NCBI GenBank assembly: GCA_963829995.1
Contig: CAWHKW010000036.1
Span: 10,484 to 74,483 of the forward strand
Reading direction: 5' to 3'
Origin: JACCZX01 sp963829995
GTDB taxonomy: Bacteria > Pseudomonadota > Gammaproteobacteria > Burkholderiales > Burkholderiaceae_F
Length of the DNA: 64,000 nt
Position 1 is the stretch's first letter. Each line of letters begins with the position of its first letter. Under the pieces are notes generated by a model. That model was not told the origin of the DNA. It saw nothing but the letters and a program-made list of their open reading frames with translations, and searched no databases. A program made the position numbers and the translations under genes. Positions 1 through 9,041 of the stretch are shown in pieces.

Positions 1-2445
1 AGCGGCGTGGTCATCGCTTTGCTCGGCAGCGGCGCCGCGCTGGTGTTGTTCACGCTGCGGATCCTGCAAATCAGAACAACCGTAAGTGTCGGCTTGGTCG
101 GGCGTGCTGCAACGTTGATCGCTATTGCGTCGTTGGGGTTTGCCTATGCTGCGGGCCTCGCGACGTGGCGTATGTCCGACGAACTCGCTTTCGATGACGA
201 AGGCCGTGACGTCGCGATCGAAGGAACGATCGCCAGCTTGCCGGTGAAACTGGAGCGCGGCGTGCGATTCGAGTTTGACGTCGAGCGCGTCATTTCGCCG
301 AACTTGCGCCTACCGTCGAGGGTGCTTCTCGGTTGGTACAACGGCGCTCTCGGTAGCGAAAGCGCCGTGCAGCCCGGGCAGCGATGGGCGTTTACCGTGA
401 GGTTGAAGCGGCCGCACGGCACGATGAACCCCGGCGGTTTCGATTTCGAAGGGTGGATGCTCGAGCGGAATCTGCGCGCCTCAGGCTACGTGCGCGCCGG
501 TCGCAATGACCCGCCGGCCACGCTTGTGCAGGCGATGGTATGGACGCCGCGCTATGCGATTGAGCGTGCGCGCTCCGATTTACGCGAGCGGCTGCAAGCG
601 AATCTCGCGGACAAGCGATACGGCGGCGTCTTGCTGGCATTGGTGCTCGGAGACCAGCGTGCAATTAGCGACGGCGATTGGACGCTGTTCAACCGTACCG
701 GCATCGGCCACCTGGTCAGTATTTCGGGGTTGCACATCACGATGATCGCGAGCCTCGCCGGGCTCGCGGTCGGCGCGCTGTGGCGCCGCTCTCCCAGGTT
801 GATCGCACGTGCCGCTGCGCAAACGGCCGCGGTGCTGGCCGGCCTGACGGCCGCGTTTCTGTACGCGCTGCTGGCGGGATGGGGAGTGCCCGCGCAGCGC
901 ACGGTCGTCATGCTGGCAACGGTCGGCGTTGCATGGCTGGCGAGTTCGCGCATACGCGCCGCGACCTCGCTGGCGCTCGCGGCCGCAATGGTGTGCTTGA
1001 TCGATCCTTGGGCGGTATTGGCTCCCGGATTCTGGCTCTCGTTCGGCGCGGTCGCGGCGATTGTGTGGGTCGTGCAGGGTAGGCCGCTGCGTGCTGCAGC
1101 GTCCGGATGGAGACCGGTGTTGCATGCGGCCGTGCGAGTGCAGATCGCCGTTACGCTGGCGTTGATTCCCGCCACTGTGCTGTTGTTTCATCAGCTGTCG
1201 ATCGTTTCGCCACTGGCAAACGCAGTGGCGATCCCGGTCGTGAGTTGGGCGGTGACACCACTGGCTTTGTTCGGAGCCGCGCTGGCGAGTCTTCCTGCGC
1301 CGGTGTCGCTGCTGGCCGAACCCATACTGAGCTTTGCCAACGCTGTCTTCGCGATCCTGGCGGTGGGGTTGCAGTGGAGCGCATCGTTTGCGTGGGCCAA
1401 TGTGCCGGTGGCCACGCCACCTTTACCGCTGGTGGCACTCGCTGTCGTTGGCGTGATCTGGCTGCTCGCGCCTCCCGGATGGCCAGCGCGAGTGCTCGGC
1501 TCGGTAGCCATCCTTCCAATGTTCGTCTGGCCCGCGACGCGCGCCGCTGAAAGTGAGGTGTGGGTCACGGCGCTCGATGTCGGGCAAGGTTCCGCCGTGC
1601 TGATCGAGACGGCAGATCAAGCCTGGCTGTACGACGCCGGTCCTCGTTACTCAGCCGACACCGACGCCGGCGAGCGGCTGATCCTGCCGTACCTGCGGCA
1701 TCGAGGCATCGGCCGGCTCGACGGCCTCATCGTCTCGCACCTCGACCATGATCATTCAGGCGGCGCCGCCTCGATACTGCGTGCAATCGCGGTGGATCGC
1801 GTTATCTCGTCGATTGCGGCGGGACACTCGGTGTTCGGTGCGCGCGCGGCCGTCGAACGCTGTACCGCCGGCACGCAGTGGAGATCCGGATCGCTGCAGT
1901 TTGCAGTTTTGCACCCATCGCACGCGGACTACGAAGCGAAGCGCACAACCAACTCGATGAGCTGCGTGGTGCTGATCACGGCCGGCGCGACGCGCTTGCT
2001 GCTGACCGGTGACGTGCCGCTGATCGACGAATCCGCGTTGATCGCACGCGACCCTGCGCTGCGCGCGCACTGGCTGGCGGTACCGCATCATGGCAGCCGC
2101 AGTTCGTCGGGAGCGTTGCTGCTCGACACGTTGGGTGCGAACTCGGCGGTGGCACAGGCCGGTTACCGGAACCGCTTCAGGCACCCGGACCCCGAAGTCG
2201 TCGCGCGCTATCAGGCCAGAAGAATTCAGTTTTTTCGCACCGACCAGGCGGGCGCGCTGCAATGGCGCTTCGCCCGCGAAGGGTCGAGCACGGTGTCTTC
2301 GACCCGCCAATCCGAGGCGCGTTACTGGCACAACCGTCCCGGCGTCGTAGCCACGCCTGCGGACGGCACCCCCATCACGCCAGAGGGCGACGTCGCCGCT
2401 CCAGACGCAATTCCGGGACCGCCCGAGCCCTACTCGGGCCGCTAA
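1..2445 (+). CDS. comEC: ComEC/Rec2 DNA-uptake channel protein (5' partial)
   Basis: ComEC forms the inner-membrane channel that passes single-stranded DNA into the cytoplasm during natural transformation. The frame is open to the window edge; the first usable start is GTG at 7, but the family normally has another membrane segment upstream, so the N-terminus is probably cut off. Visible in order are an N-terminal beta-rich DUF4131-type region, the competence membrane domain with the SGLHITMIA signature near residue 240 and many hydrophobic segments, and a C-terminal metallo-beta-lactamase-like domain (DVGQGSAVLIE near 520, HLDHDHSGG near 580, LTGDVP near 665, PHHGSRSS near 693). The zinc-ligand motifs look intact. 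Confidence 0.93.
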   Translation, partial: SGVVIALLGSGAALVLFTLRILQIRTTVSVGLVGRAATLIAIASLGFAYAAGLATWRMSDELAFDDEGRDVAIEGTIASLPVKLERGVRFEFDVERVISPNLRLPSRVLLGWYNGALGSESAVQPGQRWAFTVRLKRPHGTMNPGGFDFEGWMLERNLRASGYVRAGRNDPPATLVQAMVWTPRYAIERARSDLRERLQANLADKRYGGVLLALVLGDQRAISDGDWTLFNRTGIGHLVSISGLHITMIASLAGLAVGALWRRSPRLIARAAAQTAAVLAGLTAAFLYALLAGWGVPAQRTVVMLATVGVAWLASSRIRAATSLALAAAMVCLIDPWAVLAPGFWLSFGAVAAIVWVVQGRPLRAAASGWRPVLHAAVRVQIAVTLALIPATVLLFHQLSIVSPLANAVAIPVVSWAVTPLALFGAALASLPAPVSLLAEPILSFANAVFAILAVGLQWSASFAWANVPVATPPLPLVALAVVGVIWLLAPPGWPARVLGSVAILPMFVWPATRAAESEVWVTALDVGQGSAVLIETADQAWLYDAGPRYSADTDAGERLILPYLRHRGIGRLDGLIVSHLDHDHSGGAASILRAIAVDRVISSIAAGHSVFGARAAVERCTAGTQWRSGSLQFAVLHPSHADYEAKRTTNSMSCVVLITAGATRLLLTGDVPLIDESALIARDPALRAHWLAVPHHGSRSSSGALLLDTLGANSAVAQAGYRNRFRHPDPEVVARYQARRIQFFRTDQAGALQWRFAREGSSTVSSTRQSEARYWHNRPGVVATPADGTPITPEGDVAAPDAIPGPPEPYSGR

Positions 2446-2470
2446 ACTGCCCGGTTGGGGATAGTAGGCG

Positions 2471-3910
2471 ATGCACAAAGCGTTCGACGAGATGTACGAC
2501 GGGGATGAGTGTGTCCGCGCGCACTATCGCGAGTTCGAGCGCTGGTTGTCGGAGCAAACCCCAGACGCCATGCAATTCAAGCGCGCGGAGGCCGACCTCG
2601 TGTTTCGGCGGGTCGGCGTCACGTTCGCCGTCTATGGCGACCAGGAGGGCGGAAATGGAGAAGCCAGCGAACGCCTGATCCCGTTTGACGTCGTTCCGCG
2701 CATCATCCCGGCCGCCGAGTGGAAGCAGCTCGAAGCGGGTCTAAAGCAGCGAGTACGGGCGCTCAACATGTTTCTGCACGACGTGTATCACGGCCAGGAC
2801 ATATTGCGCGCGGGGCGTATCCCGGGCGAACAGATTTTGCGCAACTCGCAGTTTCGGCCTGAGATGCATGGCGTCGAAGTTACCGGCAACATCTATTCGC
2901 ACGTGGCGGGAATCGACGTCGTGCGCACATCTGGCAGCGCCGGCGGGGGAGAGTACTTCGTGCTCGAAGACAACCTGCGCGTGCCGAGCGGCGTGTCCTA
3001 CATGCTGGAAAACCGCAAGATGATGATGCGCCTGTTTTCCGATCTATTTGCCCGCAACCGAGTGGCGCCGGTCGCGCATTATCCGGACATGCTGCTCGAA
3101 AATCTTCGTTCGGTCGCGCCGCTCGGCGTCGACGATCCGACAGTCGTGTTGTTGACGCCCGGCATGTACAACGCCGCGTACTTCGAGCACGCATTTTTGG
3201 CGCAGCAAATGGGGATCGAACTGGTTGAGGGGCAGGATCTGTTCGTGCACGACAATCATGTCTTCATGCGCACCACCCGCGGCCCGCAGCGGGTCGACGT
3301 AATCTACCGCCGCATCGACGACGACTTTCTCGATCCGCGGGCGTTCCGCTCGGATTCGACACTCGGTGTGGCCGGGTTGTTGTCGGTGTATCGCGCCGGC
3401 AAGGTCACGCTGGCGAATGCGATCGGGACGGGAATTGCAGACGACAAATCGATCTACCCGTACGTCCCGGACATGATTGACTTTTATCTCGGCGAGCAAC
3501 CGATCCTGTCGAACGTTCCGACGCACGTGTGCCGCGAGCCTGAGCAGCTCGAATACACGCTGGCGCACCTGCACGAACTGGTCGTCAAGGAAGTGCACGG
3601 AGCAGGTGGCTACGGCATGTTGGTGGGCCCGGCCTCGACCCGTCAGGAACGCGACGATTTTGCCGAGCGGCTGCGCGCCCGTCCCGAAAACTACATCGCT
3701 CAGCCGACGCTGGCGCTGTCAACGTGCCCTACCTACGTCGAATCCGGAATCGCACCGCGCCACATTGACCTGCGCCCGTACGTGCTGTCAGGCAAGGACG
3801 TCGTTACGGTTCCCGGCGGGCTATGCCGTGTGGCGCTGCGCGAGGGATCGCTGGTCGTCAATTCGTCGCAGGGAGGCGGCACCAAAGACACCTGGGTGCT
3901 CGAGCGATGA
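2471..3910 (+). CDS. Circularly permuted type-2 ATP-grasp protein (DUF404/DUF407)
   Basis: This 479-residue protein belongs to the circularly permuted ATP-grasp group, predicted to ligate amino acids or make small peptides; no substrate is established. Family features include YRRIDDDFLDP near residue 279 and the VKEVHGAGGYGMLVGP nucleotide-binding region near 373-390. It starts 25 bases after comEC and its stop overlaps the next start by 4 bases (ATGA), so it is translationally coupled to the GGDEF gene. In other bacteria this family occurs with alpha-E and Anbu proteins, both encoded just downstream here, which supports the assignment by context. Confidence 0.9.
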   Translation: MHKAFDEMYDGDECVRAHYREFERWLSEQTPDAMQFKRAEADLVFRRVGVTFAVYGDQEGGNGEASERLIPFDVVPRIIPAAEWKQLEAGLKQRVRALNMFLHDVYHGQDILRAGRIPGEQILRNSQFRPEMHGVEVTGNIYSHVAGIDVVRTSGSAGGGEYFVLEDNLRVPSGVSYMLENRKMMMRLFSDLFARNRVAPVAHYPDMLLENLRSVAPLGVDDPTVVLLTPGMYNAAYFEHAFLAQQMGIELVEGQDLFVHDNHVFMRTTRGPQRVDVIYRRIDDDFLDPRAFRSDSTLGVAGLLSVYRAGKVTLANAIGTGIADDKSIYPYVPDMIDFYLGEQPILSNVPTHVCREPEQLEYTLAHLHELVVKEVHGAGGYGMLVGPASTRQERDDFAERLRARPENYIAQPTLALSTCPTYVESGIAPRHIDLRPYVLSGKDVVTVPGGLCRVALREGSLVVNSSQGGGTKDTWVLER

Positions 3911-5613
3911 ACCATCCGAGCGAGCCGCTGCGTTCCCCGAACGACTCGGGCGAGAACGGTTTCACGCCCGATGGTGGTGCGCGCCGGGCCACCGATCAGA
4001 TCGATCCGTATGCATTGATCGAACGGGCCGAGAAGCTGATCAACACCGAGCCGCACGATGCGGTCGTGTTTGCGTTGCGCGCGCAAAGCGTAGCCCGGGC
4101 ACGCACCGCCGAGACGCTGATGGCGCGCGCGCACTTTGTCGCCGGCTCCGCGCTGATGCAGGTGGGCGATTGGTCGGGGGCGACCCGGCAACTGTCGCAG
4201 GCTGAGCAGGTGTACCGCGCGCAGGATGACGTCGCCGCGCAGTGCCGCGTCAACATCCTGCTCGCCACCGCCTGTTGCGAGCTGGGCGAATACGGCGAGG
4301 CACTCGACGGTTTCGCCGAGGTGCAGAAACTCGCGCGCCAACATCACGATCACGCGGGGGTGCGGCTTGCACTGGTGCACCAGTCGACGGTGCATACGAT
4401 GCTCGGCGATTTCGATGCCGCGCGCGACTCGCTGAAATCTTCGCTCGAGCTGCCATCCGGATCGACCGCCGACGAGGGCATGGTCGTGCTGCATCACGGA
4501 CTGGTCGACGCCAACGAAGGTTTGCGTGCTGCGCTCGCGGGCGATGGGGGCGTCGTCATGCGCTGCATGGCGGATGCCGAGGATCACTTCGTGGTCGCGC
4601 TCGAACTTCTTTCGGGCTCGACCGATCGTTCAACGGCAATCGCCGCCCGCACGCAGCAAGGGGCCGCACGCTGCTGGCTTGGCAAGTTCAGCGAGGGCCT
4701 GACCGATTTGAACGCGGCCGTGAATGAAGCGGCGCATAGCGGCTTCCGTTCGCGCGAGGTGCACGCACGGCTCGAGCTCGGCTACCACCTGGTGGGGGCC
4801 GGACGCGAACACGAGGGGCTCGCTATGTTGGGACCCGCGTTGATGCAGGCTGAAGAGCTGGGAGATTTGCGCCGGCCGGCCGATTCTCATGAGCGCCTCT
4901 CCGCGCTGTATGAAGCGCGTTCGGATTTTCGACTCGCGCTGTACCACCACAAACGCTATGTCGAAGTAAAGACGCGGCTCGACGGGCGGCTCAGCACGCA
5001 ACGCGCGCGCCTGCACGAAGCGCGCGCCGAACTGCAGAAGCTGCGGACACAGACCGCAGCGCTGCATCAGAAGACGCGCGATCTCGAACAGTCGCGCTCG
5101 CGCCTCGAACGCCTCGCGCTCGAGGACGAGCTGACCGGCTTGGCCAACCGCAGATCGTTTACCAAAGAGTTGGAGAGCTGGTGTGCGCGCGCGCGCGCCG
5201 GCACGCTGCGCTTCGGGCTGGTGGTCGCCGATATCGACGGCTTCAAGCAGATCAACGATCGCTATTCACATCTGACCGGAGATGCGGTGTTGCGCCAGCT
5301 CGGCAACGTGATCCGCGCGAACCTGCGCGATACCGACTTCGCGGCGCGCCTGGGTGGCGACGAATTTGCCCTGCTGCTGGCCGATAGCGAAGGCGGTGCT
5401 GCGATGTCAGTGGTCGACCGCTTGATCGACGCTGTTCGCAAGTTTTCGTGGGCGGAATTCGATAGCGCGCTGCACGTGACGATGAGCATCGGCCTGTGCG
5501 AATCGGCCGATTTTGGCGATTCGAGCGAGCTGGTGCGGCGCGCCGATGAATCGCTTTATGCCGCCAAGCACGCCGGCCGCGATCGCGTGCACTTGTGGAA
5601 CGGAAGCGCTTAG
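3907..5613 (+). CDS. TPR-GGDEF diguanylate cyclase
   Basis: Predicted cytoplasmic enzyme making cyclic di-GMP from two GTP. ATG at 3907 overlaps the stop of the ATP-grasp gene; an upstream in-frame ATG at 3823 would lie deep inside that gene. The 568-residue product has an N-terminal TPR-like helical region (about 25-365), a coiled-coil linker (about 370-405), DELTGLANRR at 408 and an intact GGDEF active site at 483-487. An RDTD inhibitory-site motif sits five residues before it (474-477), so product feedback inhibition is likely. No membrane segment is visible. A cyclase inside an ATP-grasp/alpha-E/Anbu operon is unusual. Confidence 0.92.
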   Translation: MNHPSEPLRSPNDSGENGFTPDGGARRATDQIDPYALIERAEKLINTEPHDAVVFALRAQSVARARTAETLMARAHFVAGSALMQVGDWSGATRQLSQAEQVYRAQDDVAAQCRVNILLATACCELGEYGEALDGFAEVQKLARQHHDHAGVRLALVHQSTVHTMLGDFDAARDSLKSSLELPSGSTADEGMVVLHHGLVDANEGLRAALAGDGGVVMRCMADAEDHFVVALELLSGSTDRSTAIAARTQQGAARCWLGKFSEGLTDLNAAVNEAAHSGFRSREVHARLELGYHLVGAGREHEGLAMLGPALMQAEELGDLRRPADSHERLSALYEARSDFRLALYHHKRYVEVKTRLDGRLSTQRARLHEARAELQKLRTQTAALHQKTRDLEQSRSRLERLALEDELTGLANRRSFTKELESWCARARAGTLRFGLVVADIDGFKQINDRYSHLTGDAVLRQLGNVIRANLRDTDFAARLGGDEFALLLADSEGGAAMSVVDRLIDAVRKFSWAEFDSALHVTMSIGLCESADFGDSSELVRRADESLYAAKHAGRDRVHLWNGSA

Positions 5614-6626
5614 TGCTCAGCCGCACTGCGGACCATTTGTTCTGGATGGCGCGTTACATCGAGCGTGCGGAGAACACCGCACGCATGCTCGACGTCAATC
5701 TGTCGACATCGCTGCTGCCGCAATCGGCACATGCATCGGAAAGCAGCTGGCGCGCGCTGTTAAGCATTTCCGAGCTGACCGAGGAGTTCGACGAGCGCTA
5801 CGAGGTCGTATCGCCGCGCGACGTAATGGATTTCATGGTGCGTGACGTCGGCAACTCGTCGTCGATTTGCGCGTGCCTGCAGGCCGCGCGCGAAAATGCG
5901 CGCGCGGTGCGCGGCTCGTTGACGACCGAGGTGTGGGAGACGCATAACGACACCTGGCTCGACCTGCAGCGCAAACTCGCCGACCGAACTCCAGAGCGCG
6001 ACCCGCAGGCATTTTTCGAATGGGTGAAATTCCGCTCGCATCTGTCGCGTGGAGTGACGATCGGCACGATGCTGAAGGACGAAGCGTTCTACTTCGTCCG
6101 GCTGGGCACGTTCCTCGAGCGTGCGGATAACACGGCACGCCTGATCGACGTCAAGTATCACGGACTCAGTGACGAGGCTGGACGGCCGCCGACGGCAGCG
6201 GGAAGGAAAAGCGCCGATGCCGCGCCGGCGGTACCGAGCAGGGAAAGCGCCGATAACCCGCCGGACTTTTATCACTGGGCGGCCGTGCTGCGTTCGGTGT
6301 CGGCGTTCGAGACCTATCGCAAGGTGTATCGCGACGTGATTACGCCGGCGCGTGTCGCCGAGCTGCTGATCCTGCGCGGCGACATGCCGCGCTCGCTGGC
6401 GAGCTGCCTGAACGAGGTTTCGATCAACCTGGAAATGGTGCGCAACCGCAGATCGGCGGAAACCGAGCGGCGCGCCGGATTACTTCGTGCGCAATTGCAG
6501 TATGGTCGCATCGAAGACATTCTTGCGCGGGGTCTGCACCCTTACTTAACCGAATTCCTCGAGCGCATCAATGATTTGGGCCAGCGCGTCAGCGAAGATT
6601 TTCTGGTTCCCGTCGAGGCCCACTAA
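5613..6626 (+). CDS. Alpha-E domain protein (DUF403)
   Basis: All-helical protein of the alpha-E family, of unknown biochemical function, that co-occurs with circularly permuted ATP-grasp and proteasome-like proteins. The start chosen is GTG at 5613, which overlaps the TAG of the GGDEF gene by one base and has GGAAG upstream; GTG at 5595 is an alternative. The N-terminus (LSRTADHLFWMARYIERAEN) is the family signature and a second copy-like element, VRLGTFLERADNTARLIDV, follows near residue 160. A Pro/Ala-rich insert near residues 185-215 contains an imperfect repeat (RKSADAAP, RESADNPP) and is probably a flexible linker. Confidence 0.92.
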   Translation: MLSRTADHLFWMARYIERAENTARMLDVNLSTSLLPQSAHASESSWRALLSISELTEEFDERYEVVSPRDVMDFMVRDVGNSSSICACLQAARENARAVRGSLTTEVWETHNDTWLDLQRKLADRTPERDPQAFFEWVKFRSHLSRGVTIGTMLKDEAFYFVRLGTFLERADNTARLIDVKYHGLSDEAGRPPTAAGRKSADAAPAVPSRESADNPPDFYHWAAVLRSVSAFETYRKVYRDVITPARVAELLILRGDMPRSLASCLNEVSINLEMVRNRRSAETERRAGLLRAQLQYGRIEDILARGLHPYLTEFLERINDLGQRVSEDFLVPVEAH

Positions 6627-6638
6627 ACTGGAACGCGT

Positions 6639-7508
6639 ATGACTTACTGTGTAGCGATGCGGCTCGATGCGGGTCTGGTCTTCCTGGGAGACTCGCGAAC
6701 CAATGCCGGCGTCGACCAGATCTCGACGTTTCGCAAAATGACGGTGTTCGAGAATCCGGGCGAGCGGATGTTGGTGCTGCTGACCGCCGGAAACCTGTCA
6801 CTGACGCAATCGGTGACGCAAATCCTCAGCGAGCGGGTTGGCGCCGAGCACGCGAGCGTCTGGACCGCAACGACGATGGTCGAAGCGGTTCGCATCATCG
6901 GTGACGCGGTGCGCGAAGTGCATCATCGCGACGCTGCGGCGCTGAATGAATTCGGCGTCGACTTCAACGCCAAATTCATCTTCGGCGGCCAGATCAAGGG
7001 CGAAGGCATGCGCCTGTTTCACGTTTACTCTGCCGGCAACTTCATCGAGGCCACCCAAGAGAATCCGTACTTTCAGATCGGCGAAGCCAAGTACGGCAAG
7101 CCAATCATCGATCGCGTGATTCAGCCCGAGACGCCGCTCGATGAGGCGGCAAAATGCGCTCTGATCTCGATGGACTCGACGCTGAAGTCCAATATTTCGG
7201 TGGGCCTGCCGCTCGATCTGCTGGTGTACGAAGCCGATACGTTGCGTGTCACCAAGTTTGTGCACATCGACGGCTCGAATCAATACATGGCGATGATTCG
7301 CGCCACTTGGGGTTCGCGCCTGAAGCAGGTTTTTTCCGAGATTCCCGATCCGACGTGGTTCGATTCGTACGTGCCGCCGGGTGTGCCGCGGTTGCAAACT
7401 CAGGTGGGGCAGCCGGTACGGGCGCCACTGCCGCCTTTCGTCGAGCCCGAGCCGGCGTCGCCGATTCAGCTGGTGGCAGGTCAGGTCAACAAGAAAGCCG
7501 CACACTGA
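6639..7508 (+). CDS. Proteasome-type peptidase Anbu
   Basis: Anbu (ancestral beta subunit) is a bacterial Ntn-hydrolase related to HslV and proteasome beta subunits. The N-terminus MTYCVAMRLDAGLVFLGDSR places Thr2 as the expected nucleophile after Met removal, with a GDSRTNAG stretch and FRKM carrying the conserved lysine near residue 33. Length (289) fits the family. It lies 12 bases after the alpha-E gene in the same operon. Its targets are unknown; context suggests a role with the peptide made or modified by the ATP-grasp/alpha-E pair. The last 45 residues are Pro-rich and probably disordered. Confidence 0.92.
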   Translation: MTYCVAMRLDAGLVFLGDSRTNAGVDQISTFRKMTVFENPGERMLVLLTAGNLSLTQSVTQILSERVGAEHASVWTATTMVEAVRIIGDAVREVHHRDAAALNEFGVDFNAKFIFGGQIKGEGMRLFHVYSAGNFIEATQENPYFQIGEAKYGKPIIDRVIQPETPLDEAAKCALISMDSTLKSNISVGLPLDLLVYEADTLRVTKFVHIDGSNQYMAMIRATWGSRLKQVFSEIPDPTWFDSYVPPGVPRLQTQVGQPVRAPLPPFVEPEPASPIQLVAGQVNKKAAH

Positions 7509-7536
7509 TCGCGTCGGCGCATCGCTGGTTCAAAGC

Positions 7537-8421
7537 GTGAATCGATACAGCGAGCCGCGCTTGCACCAAGTGCAATGCCTGAGTCCTTCCGGATTGCATT
7601 CAATGGCGTACACCGAGTGGGGTGTCGCGGACAATCCGCGAGTTCTGATCTGCGTGCACGGGCTGACTCGACTCGGGCGCGACTTCGATCGCCTGGCGCG
7701 CGCGATGGCGCCGCAGTATCGGGTCGTATGCCCCGACGTCGTCGGCCGCGGCCGCAGCGACACCCTGCGCAATCCGATGCACTACGTTGTCCCGCAATAC
7801 GTCGCCGACATGGTGACATTGATCGCTCGGCTCAATGTTGAGCACGTCGATTGGGTCGGCACGTCGATGGGAGGGCTGATCGGCATCGGCCTTGCCGGGC
7901 AAGTCAATTCGCCGATCCGGCGACTTGTCATCAACGATGTCGGGCCGCGGCTCGATGCGACAGCGATTGCGCGCATCGGCGACTATGTTGGTGTGCCGAT
8001 CTCTTTCGCCGACGTCGAGCAGGCGGTCGACTACATCTCGACGATCGCCGCCCCGTTCGGACTGACCCGGCGCGAAGACTGGCGCGAGTTGGTCGAGCCT
8101 GGGCTGAAGCGCGATGGTGCGCGCTGGACGCTGCATTACGACCCGCAGATCGCCGTGCCGTTTAAGGCGTCAACGCCGGAACGCACGCGCGCCGACGAAG
8201 CGATCTTATGGTCGCTGTACGACAACATTCGCTGCCCAACGCTGGTGATTCGCGGCGCGAGCTCGGATTTGCTGTCGCACGAGACCCTGAACGAAATGGC
8301 CGCACGCGGCCCGAAGGCTCAGACGAGCGAGATTCCCGGAGTGGGCCACGCTCCTACGTTGATGCACGAGCACGAGATTGCGATTGTTCGCAACTTTCTG
8401 CTCGGTGGCGTCGCCACCTAG
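7537..8421 (+). CDS. Alpha/beta hydrolase
   Basis: Single-domain alpha/beta-hydrolase of 294 residues. GTG at 7537 gives MNRYSEPRLHQVQC; earlier in-frame starts would run back into the Anbu gene. Visible are the oxyanion region ICVHGLTRLGRD near residue 46, the nucleophile elbow VGTSMGG with Ser110, and the catalytic His271 in GVGHAPTL. There is no signal peptide. It is 28 bases downstream of the Anbu gene and may share its transcript. The substrate cannot be told from the sequence; esterases, lactonases and C-C hydrolases all share this layout. Confidence 0.88.
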   Translation: MNRYSEPRLHQVQCLSPSGLHSMAYTEWGVADNPRVLICVHGLTRLGRDFDRLARAMAPQYRVVCPDVVGRGRSDTLRNPMHYVVPQYVADMVTLIARLNVEHVDWVGTSMGGLIGIGLAGQVNSPIRRLVINDVGPRLDATAIARIGDYVGVPISFADVEQAVDYISTIAAPFGLTRREDWRELVEPGLKRDGARWTLHYDPQIAVPFKASTPERTRADEAILWSLYDNIRCPTLVIRGASSDLLSHETLNEMAARGPKAQTSEIPGVGHAPTLMHEHEIAIVRNFLLGGVAT

Positions 8422-8909
8422 AAGACGCCGCTGGCCAGACCGGCCGCGATCGCCGCGCCGAGCTCGCGCGCACGGCTTAGATCAGCTTCGGGCACGTGCT
8501 TCGGCGCCAGTATTTGCTCTGGCGTCTGCGCGCCGTTGCGCACGATCATCGGAGGGGCGATTTCTTTCAGCCGCAGTCCGGTTGCGATGCGCTGGATCTG
8601 GCGCGCTGCGCCTTCGCCGTCGGTGCCAGCCGCGATGATCGCTCCATACGGCCGGCCGTTGACCTGGTCGAGTACGGCGTAGTAAATGCGATCAAAAAAG
8701 TCCTTCATTCGCCCCGCCATCGTGGCCAGGTTTTCCGGCGTGACGAACAGGTAGCCGTCGGCGTCGAGAACGTGCGCCGCGTTGGCATCGCCTGCAGTAA
8801 GCAGCTCGGCGCGGCATCCCTCCTCAGCGCTCGCCGCCGAGTACGCTGCGCTCGCCAACTGTTGCGCTGCGCCGGTCATCGTGTGATAGACGATCAGAAG
8901 CCGCTTCAT
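8418..8909 (-). CDS. Flavodoxin-like NAD(P)H-dependent oxidoreductase
   Basis: Short flavodoxin-fold protein (163 residues) with the FMN phosphate-binding loop YHTMTGAAQQLA near residue 8-19 and FVTPENLATMAG in the second flavin loop, as in WrbA/YhcB-type NADPH-dependent FMN reductases. It is cytoplasmic, without a signal peptide. The coding sequence overlaps the 3' end of the convergent hydrolase gene by 4 bases. The upstream region carries a long inverted repeat (8920-9041) separating it from the MtfA-like gene, so the two minus-strand genes may not be cotranscribed. The physiological electron donor and acceptor are unknown. Confidence 0.8.
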   Translation of the reverse strand: MKRLLIVYHTMTGAAQQLASAAYSAASAEEGCRAELLTAGDANAAHVLDADGYLFVTPENLATMAGRMKDFFDRIYYAVLDQVNGRPYGAIIAAGTDGEGAARQIQRIATGLRLKEIAPPMIVRNGAQTPEQILAPKHVPEADLSRARELGAAIAAGLASGVF

Positions 8910-8919
8910 TGCGCCGCTA

Positions 8920-9041
8920 GCAGCCTAATGCAAACGTAGCGAGCAGCCCCGAGGTTGCGCCGAGGAGCGGAGGCGTACGAGGAGCTACGTTGAGCACCGG
9001 AGGCGCAAGATCGGGGCGCGCAGTAGTTGGCATCAGGCTGC
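8920..9041. repeat. Long imperfect palindrome between two minus-strand genes
   Basis: Outer arms GCAGCCTAATGC (8920-8931) and GCATCAGGCTGC (9030-9041) pair with one mismatch. Further in, CCCCGAGGTTGCGCC pairs with GGCGCAAGATCGGGG, and AACGTAGC with GCTACGTT gives an alternative inner stem. There is no terminal T-tract, so it is not a standard terminator. It fits a REP/BIME- or MITE-like intergenic element, but only one copy is seen here. It slightly overlaps the 3' end of the MtfA-like gene. Confidence 0.6.

Noticed and set aside
1756..2478. 240-codon minus-strand frame in comEC
   Set aside because: Antisense shadow caused by high-GC codon use; many such frames exist in this window.
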